Of a DNA stretch of 42,433 nt, positions 38,814 through 42,433 are shown piece after piece (the stretch's first letter is position 1; each line of letters begins with the position of its first letter). Source of the DNA: a virus. Under the pieces are notes generated by a model that had not been told where the DNA came from, ran no database searches, and saw nothing but the letters and a program-made list of their open reading frames with translations. The DNA is taken from the IMG/VR virus record IMGVR_UViG_3300048586_000911, positions 1 through 42,433 of that record; one strand, written 5' to 3'. The translations under genes were made by a program, and so were the position numbers.

Positions 38814-40277
38814 ATGGCGCAGGCCGCAGCACTCCTCAGTCGAGCCAGCGCGCAGAACGTCGCTGCCATCGAACACGCGGCAAGCGCCGTCGCACCGGTG
38901 ATCACGACGGTTGCGCTGCCGCCCGGACGCGTCGGCGTGCCCTACAGCCAGACGATTCAGGCGACCGGCTCGCCCGCGCCGACCGCATCGCTCGCCAGCG
39001 GCACGCTGCCGCCGGGCCTGGCGCTTACCGCCGCGACCCGACGCATCGCCGGCACGCCGACGGCGCCGGTGAAGGCTGCCTTCGAAGTGCAGGTCACGAA
39101 CGCCGCCGGCAGCGACACGAAGGCGCTCTCCATCATCGTGCCGAACGAGAGCATCGGAGCCGCTATCGTGCTGCCGATGCCGACGACGCTCACGCTCGCG
39201 CCTGCCGCGGCCGACGTGCTGCCAGGCGATACCGTCGACTTGCTGTTGACGATCGAGGATCAGAGCGAGGCCGCGATCGCGAACCTCGTCGGGGCCGTGG
39301 TCGTCGAGAACGCGCACGCCACCGCTGCGCAACTCGCGCCAACGGACACGATCGGACAGGCGACCGTGCGCGTCACCGGCGTCTCGGCCGGCTCGTGCGG
39401 CGTGTACGTCGAGGTCGATGGCGTGCGCGGCAATTCGACTGCGGTGACGGTGCTCGATGCAGTCGCGCCGACGATCACGACGACGAGCCTGCCGGACGCC
39501 ATCATCGGGCAGCCGTATTCGGTGCAGCTACAGGCGTCGGGATCGCCCACGGTCGCCTGGTCGATCGACTCGGGATCCCTGCCCGCTGGGCTTGCGCTCT
39601 CGTCGAATGGCGCGCTCTCCGGGACGGCCACCGGCAGCCAGACAGCCGTATTCGTTGTCCGGGCCGCGAACGCCTATGGCGCAGATACGCAGGCGCTCAC
39701 GCTCGTCGCGCGCGTTGCGATCTCCATTACCCAGGTGACGGTGACGCCCGCGACCGCGACGATCGCGCCAGGCGCGCAGACGCAGCTGCAGGCCGCCGTG
39801 GTCGGCGTCGGTGCATTCGACCCGACGGTGACCTGGTCGGTGCGGTCCGGGGGCGGTGCGGTTTCGCCAACCGGGCTGTATACGGCGCCGCCCGCGCCGA
39901 CGACGGCCGTCGTGCGCGCAACCTCGGTGCAGGACGCGACGAAGTTCGACGAGGCCACGATCACCGTGCAAGCGCCGGCACAAGCCGACTCCATTCGCGC
40001 GGCGGGCATTCGCTGCGGGCTGTACCAGGGCTCCACGCTGCTGATGCCGGTTCGCATCACGGTCACGCAGGGCTCTGCCGCAGGGCAGACGATCACCGCA
40101 TCCTCGAGCGACCCCACGAAGGTGGCGGTTTCGCCATCAGCCTCGATCACCGACGACCAGGGCAAGACGGTGTTCACGCTCTCGTTCCTCGCCGGCGGGC
40201 AGTCGACGATCACCTTCTCGTCGGGTCCGATGACCACCGAGATGCTCGCGATAACCCGCGTAGGCGGGGGACAGTGA
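38814..40277 (+). CDS. Ig-repeat virion protein (487 aa)
   Basis: Composed of repeated Ig-like units. Two putative-Ig repeats share LPxxxxGxPYSxxxxAxGSP followed by GxLPxGLAL (residues ~40-80 and ~225-265). BIG2-like units such as TVTPATATIAPGAQTQLQAA lie between and after them. No catalytic domain. Ig-like domains on phage surfaces mediate weak binding to carbohydrate and may be structural spacers. It is the last structural gene before lysis. Confidence 0.78.
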   Translation: MAQAAALLSRASAQNVAAIEHAASAVAPVITTVALPPGRVGVPYSQTIQATGSPAPTASLASGTLPPGLALTAATRRIAGTPTAPVKAAFEVQVTNAAGSDTKALSIIVPNESIGAAIVLPMPTTLTLAPAAADVLPGDTVDLLLTIEDQSEAAIANLVGAVVVENAHATAAQLAPTDTIGQATVRVTGVSAGSCGVYVEVDGVRGNSTAVTVLDAVAPTITTTSLPDAIIGQPYSVQLQASGSPTVAWSIDSGSLPAGLALSSNGALSGTATGSQTAVFVVRAANAYGADTQALTLVARVAISITQVTVTPATATIAPGAQTQLQAAVVGVGAFDPTVTWSVRSGGGAVSPTGLYTAPPAPTTAVVRATSVQDATKFDEATITVQAPAQADSIRAAGIRCGLYQGSTLLMPVRITVTQGSAAGQTITASSSDPTKVAVSPSASITDDQGKTVFTLSFLAGGQSTITFSSGPMTTEMLAITRVGGGQ

Positions 40278-40278
40278 G

Positions 40279-40506
40279 ATGGATCCGATCGACCAGCGAG
40301 AGTTCGGCCGCCTGGAGGCGCAAGTCGAGGCACAGGGCCGCGAAATCGGCGAGCTGAAGGAAACGCTCCGGGGTATGGCGGTCAAGCTCGACGAGCTGCT
40401 CGCCCTAGCGAACAAGGGGCGCGGCGGCTTCTGGGCTGGCATGACGTTCGTTTCGATGACGGGTACCGCCGTCGGCTGGGTATTGCACAACGTATTCGGT
40501 CGATGA
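40279..40506 (+). CDS. Small coiled-coil membrane protein, holin-like (75 aa)
   Basis: A 75-residue protein with a charged coiled-coil (EFGRLEAQVEAQGREIGELK) and one C-terminal membrane helix (FWAGMTFVSMTGTAVGWVLH), directly before the endolysin, which it overlaps as ATGA. Such proteins are usually annotated as phage holins or lysis regulators. It could be the holin or an antiholin, since a second membrane lysis domain is encoded in the next gene. Confidence 0.65.
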   Translation: MDPIDQREFGRLEAQVEAQGREIGELKETLRGMAVKLDELLALANKGRGGFWAGMTFVSMTGTAVGWVLHNVFGR

Positions 40507-41615
40507 CGACGATCGCCGAAGCCTTGCAGTCGCCCAACGTTCACGCGTTCCTGCGCGCGATCAGGCTGGGCGAGGGCACGCTCGACGCCGACGGGTACCG
40601 GCGCATCGTCGGCGGCGAGTTGTTCACGTCGTTCGCCGACCACCCTCGCAAGCGCGTTTGGATCGAGCGGTACCAGGTCTGGTCGACGGCCGCCGGCGCG
40701 TACCAGTTCCTCGCCGGCACCTGGGACGAGATGCGAGCGAAGTACGCGCTGCGCGACTTCAGCCCGGGCGAGCAGGACAAGGCGGCGATCGGCCTGCTGA
40801 TCCGTCGCAAGGCGCTCGACGACATCATCGCCGGGCGCATCGAGGACGCGATCGCGAAGTGCCGGCTCGAGTGGGCATCGCTGCCCGGATCGCTCTACGG
40901 GCAGCGCACCGAGAGCATGCAGCGCGTGCTCGATACCTATATCGCCTCGGGCGGATCGTTCGCGCCCGCGGCGCCGGCGCCCGCCGAGGCCGTCACCGAG
41001 CTGGTCGAAGAGGCACCACCGACCCCGCAGCAGATCGCCGCATCCCCCAACTCCGTGTCCGTGGAGGCAGAACCGATGGACCCGTTCACCGCTACCGCCA
41101 TTGCCGCCCTCGTGCGCGAGATCCCCGGCCTGATTCGCTCGTTCGGCAGCGACGGTCGCGTGACCGAGCGCAACGCCAAGGCGGCCGAGATCCTCATCAA
41201 CAGCGTCCAGGCGGCGACCGGCACGCAGAACGCGCAGGCCGCCGTCGAGGCGGTTCGCGCCTCGCCCGAGGTTCGCCAGCAGGTGACGCAGCGCCTCGAG
41301 GCCGACGGGTGGTTCGAGATCACCGAAGCGGGCGGCGGCGGGATCGAAGGCGCACGCGCCTACAGCACGGCAATGAAGGGCGAGGACGTACGCCATATCC
41401 CCGCCTTCTGGATCACGCTCGCGCTGCTGCCGCTGCTCTACGGGACGGTCTGGATCGTGCTCACCGGGTCGAGCGATGCGTTCTCCGGCGAGCTGCGCGC
41501 GGCGATCGCCTCGAGCGTGGTGACGGGGATCCTTGGCGGCGTGATCGGCTACTGGCTCGGCTTGAAATTTTCGGCGCCGCGCACGCAGGTGCTCGCTACG
41601 GGGCAGCAGCCATGA
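40503..41615 (+). CDS. Endolysin (lambda R-like transglycosylase) fused to a holin-like membrane domain
   Basis: Residues 1-155 closely follow the lambda R lytic transglycosylase: RLGEGT with the catalytic glutamate (E24), YRRIVGGELFTSFADHPRK, STAAGAYQFLAGTWDEM, FSPGEQD and EWASLPGSLYGQ. After a Pro/Ala linker, residues 192-370 match GTA-holin-type phage proteins. They have ALVREIPGLIRSFGSDGR, ERNAKAAEILINSV, a WFEITEAGGGGIEGAR loop and two membrane helices (FWITLALLPLLYGTVWIVL; SSVVTGILGGVIGYWLGL). A soluble cell-wall enzyme fused to its own membrane partner is unusual. A nested start could make the second half alone. Confidence 0.88.
   Translation: MTTIAEALQSPNVHAFLRAIRLGEGTLDADGYRRIVGGELFTSFADHPRKRVWIERYQVWSTAAGAYQFLAGTWDEMRAKYALRDFSPGEQDKAAIGLLIRRKALDDIIAGRIEDAIAKCRLEWASLPGSLYGQRTESMQRVLDTYIASGGSFAPAAPAPAEAVTELVEEAPPTPQQIAASPNSVSVEAEPMDPFTATAIAALVREIPGLIRSFGSDGRVTERNAKAAEILINSVQAATGTQNAQAAVEAVRASPEVRQQVTQRLEADGWFEITEAGGGGIEGARAYSTAMKGEDVRHIPAFWITLALLPLLYGTVWIVLTGSSDAFSGELRAAIASSVVTGILGGVIGYWLGLKFSAPRTQVLATGQQP
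41076..41615 (+). CDS. Nested in-frame start giving a separate 179-aa holin-like protein
   Basis: Inside the fusion gene an ATG at 41076 (MDPFTATAIAALV) lies exactly at the beginning of the GTA-holin-like domain. It is preceded by GGAGG at 41063-41067 with an ideal 8-base spacing. The product would be a complete 179-residue protein of the length such stand-alone proteins usually have. Whether both forms are made cannot be seen from sequence. Confidence 0.55.
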   Translation: MDPFTATAIAALVREIPGLIRSFGSDGRVTERNAKAAEILINSVQAATGTQNAQAAVEAVRASPEVRQQVTQRLEADGWFEITEAGGGGIEGARAYSTAMKGEDVRHIPAFWITLALLPLLYGTVWIVLTGSSDAFSGELRAAIASSVVTGILGGVIGYWLGLKFSAPRTQVLATGQQP

Positions 41616-41836
41616 GGCTCGACGATCGTCCGGTTCTCTGGTCGGTCATCGCGGCGATTGCCGTCGTCGTCACGGTGGTGGTGCTGGCGGGGTGCGCCAC
41701 GCCGCCCGAGGCTTCCGCGCCCGCGCCGCACCCTGCCTTCCCCGACGACATGCGCCTGGTCTGCCACGAGGGCGCCTACTACCTCGGCTCGGTCAGCGCC
41801 GACCAGGTCGTGCGGCTGCCGCTGTCATGCACCTGA
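41612..41836 (+). CDS. Small lipoprotein, possible outer-membrane spanin
   Basis: A 74-residue protein with an N-terminal hydrophobic signal (VLWSVIAAIAVVVTVVVLAG) and lipobox LAGC, then a Pro/Ala-rich part (PPEASAPAPHP). A short globular-like end with one Cys in the middle and one at the C-terminus follows. It lies behind the endolysin (ATGA overlap) where Rz/Rz1 genes are expected. No inner-membrane Rz partner was found, so the o-spanin call is tentative; a lysogenic surface lipoprotein is an alternative. Confidence 0.65.
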   Translation: MRLDDRPVLWSVIAAIAVVVTVVVLAGCATPPEASAPAPHPAFPDDMRLVCHEGAYYLGSVSADQVVRLPLSCT

Positions 41837-42433
41837 TCGATGCGATTCTCGACTGGTGGGCGTGGATCGTCTCGCGCTGCGTGTGGCTCGTGCTGTAGCC
41901 AGGCCGGAGAGCAGCAGCGCCAGCGTTCCGGGCGCCGGCACCGGCACTGTCGCGGCATCGAGCACCCAGCGGCCCGTTACGGTGCACGCCGAGAAGAAGC
42001 ACTCCGATTCGCCGGCGCCCTCGGCCGAGGTGTTGAACAACTCGTAGATCCACGAGCCCGCAGTTCCGGTGCCGTCGGAGGCGCCTTCCTGCACCATCTC
42101 GAGAAACATAGAACCATCGACGCCGTCGCCGACGAAGCGAATGTCGAACGAGGCGCGGAACAGGCTGGGGTCGAGATCGGAGTACCAGCTACCGCCGTCG
42201 ATCAAGGGGCTGGTCAGTACAACCGTCGCATGCCGAACCGGCGCGCCCGAGAAATCTGGCCAGTGGTCGTCCGAATTCCATTGGACCGCGCCGGACCGCC
42301 AGGCCTGATCGCTGATGACCAACTGCCCCCATTCGTCGCGCGCTCCGGGCGAATCCGGCGTCCAGTCGTACACGACGTCGCCCCACGCCGGCGTGCACAG
42401 CGCGAGCGCCAACGCACACAGGAATGCCCGCAT
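41825..42433 (-). CDS. Secreted PEP-CTERM-type protein, host flank
   Basis: A 202-residue frame whose ATG is the last base of the window. A signal peptide is clear (MRAFLCALALALCTPAWG). The middle is beta-rich (DPSLFRASFDIRFVGDGVDG) and includes two nearby Cys. The C-terminal sorting signal appears as VPAPGTLALLLSGLA followed by basic residues. This is the PEP-CTERM type processed by exosortase, with VPEP replaced by VPAP. The final ~25 residues run past the usual end of such proteins into the phage lysis genes, so the authentic C-terminus may have been altered by the insertion. Confidence 0.75.
   Translation of the reverse strand: MRAFLCALALALCTPAWGDVVYDWTPDSPGARDEWGQLVISDQAWRSGAVQWNSDDHWPDFSGAPVRHATVVLTSPLIDGGSWYSDLDPSLFRASFDIRFVGDGVDGSMFLEMVQEGASDGTGTAGSWIYELFNTSAEGAGESECFFSACTVTGRWVLDAATVPVPAPGTLALLLSGLATARATRSARRSTPTSRESHRSGA
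41827..41898 (+). CDS. Tiny hydrophobic peptide frame (23 aa)
   Basis: An ATG within the last codons of the lipoprotein gene opens 23 codons, almost all hydrophobic or aromatic (HLIDAILDWWAWIVSRCVWL). One membrane helix would be formed. No ribosome-binding site is visible. It is the last plus-strand frame before the host flank and could be a chance frame. Confidence 0.3.
   Translation: MHLIDAILDWWAWIVSRCVWLVL
41899..41990. other. Right prophage boundary region
   Basis: The plus-strand phage frames end at 41898 and the recognisable PEP-CTERM motif begins near 41990 on the other strand, so attR should lie about here. No match to the tRNA-His 3' end or to the 1737-1813 region longer than seven bases was found. 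No terminator with a T tract is visible. Confidence 0.4.

Larger units (their letters stand above)
1737..41900. mobile_element. Temperate, probably podovirus-like prophage, apparently intact
   Basis: Between tRNA-His and the PEP-CTERM gene lies a complete temperate phage gene order: integrase, RecT/exonuclease recombination, divergent cI/cro switch, replication genes with an embedded iteron array, terminase, portal, scaffold, coat, connector, ejection proteins, receptor-binding proteins and lysis. No interrupted or frameshifted reading frame was noticed. A short-tailed particle is inferred because there is no tape-measure, tail-tube or sheath gene, and a block of Ala/Gln-rich ejection-type proteins follows the connector genes. 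The end points are approximate: the left end follows tRNA-His, the right end lies near the last phage reading frame, and no att repeat could be identified. Confidence 0.9.

Noticed and set aside
41853-41863. TGGTGGGCGT, a 10-base match to the 5' end of tRNA-His (1660-1669), as an att core
   Set aside because: It matches the 5' end of the tRNA, not the 3' end, and the bases that follow on the right are not tRNA sequence. Crossover there would have destroyed or duplicated the tRNA, which is not seen.
41914-41920. GCAGCGC shared with 1765-1771 as a short att core
   Set aside because: Seven bases of GC-rich sequence are expected by chance many times in this window, and the flanks show no further similarity.

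Overview
The window is a temperate phage genome integrated in a GC-rich proteobacterial chromosome. Host genes frame it. At the left are glmM (window starts at its first base) and three tRNA genes, Pro(UGG), Arg(UCU) and His(GUG). At the right is a minus-strand gene for a secreted PEP-CTERM-type protein. The GlmM sequence and the PEP-CTERM gene suggest a betaproteobacterium, probably Burkholderiales; this is inference. The prophage occupies roughly 1740-41900 and looks intact: every expected module is present and I saw no frameshifted gene.

Left arm, minus strand (1814-7920): a tyrosine integrase beside tRNA-His, a DUF4224 excisionase-like gene, a J-domain protein, a chain of small genes joined by 4-base stop/start overlaps, a RecT annealase, a YqaJ-type exonuclease and four more small genes. 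The set is driven by a near-consensus promoter (PL, 7943-7971). Immunity region (8000-10043): a terminator, three small genes co-oriented with and directly downstream of a CI/S24 repressor, the divergent operator-promoter region, and a YdaS/Cro-like gene. PL and PR have the same design: a palindromic operator AACAC-GATC-GTGTT fills the 17-base spacer between -35 and -10. The three genes behind cI lie where lambda carries rexAB and should be expressed in the lysogen.

Right early arm, plus strand (10116-16073): a CII-like regulator, small genes, a Dam-type adenine methylase, two winged-helix-like proteins, a DUF1376 replication protein, a lambda P-like helicase loader, a Gp49-like protein, a RusA-type resolvase and small genes. 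The DUF1376 gene contains five palindromic iterons spaced exactly 23 bp apart, followed by a 43-base pure purine run. This looks like the phage origin placed inside its own initiator gene, as in lambda O.

Late region, plus strand (16070-41900): small and large terminase, Ead/Ea22-like genes, portal, a decoration-like protein, scaffold, coat, connector/nozzle proteins, four putative ejection proteins, a collagen-like tail fibre with a collar domain, a 1084-residue beta-propeller protein, LamG/Ig and Ig-repeat proteins, and a lysis cassette. No tape-measure, tube or sheath gene is present, so the particle is probably podovirus-like. Three intergenic copies of a conserved element (GTGGAGTGAGYCAATT, 9 bases, TACGGT) precede late transcription units and may be phage-specific promoters. 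The lysis gene fuses a lambda R-like transglycosylase to a GTA-holin-like membrane domain, with a strong internal ribosome-binding site that could release the membrane part as a separate protein.

The strongest leads are the iteron origin, the endolysin-holin fusion with a nested start, the cI-linked membrane-protein cassette, the repeated late element, and GATC-centred operators in a phage that encodes a Dam-type methylase. The att sites could not be located.
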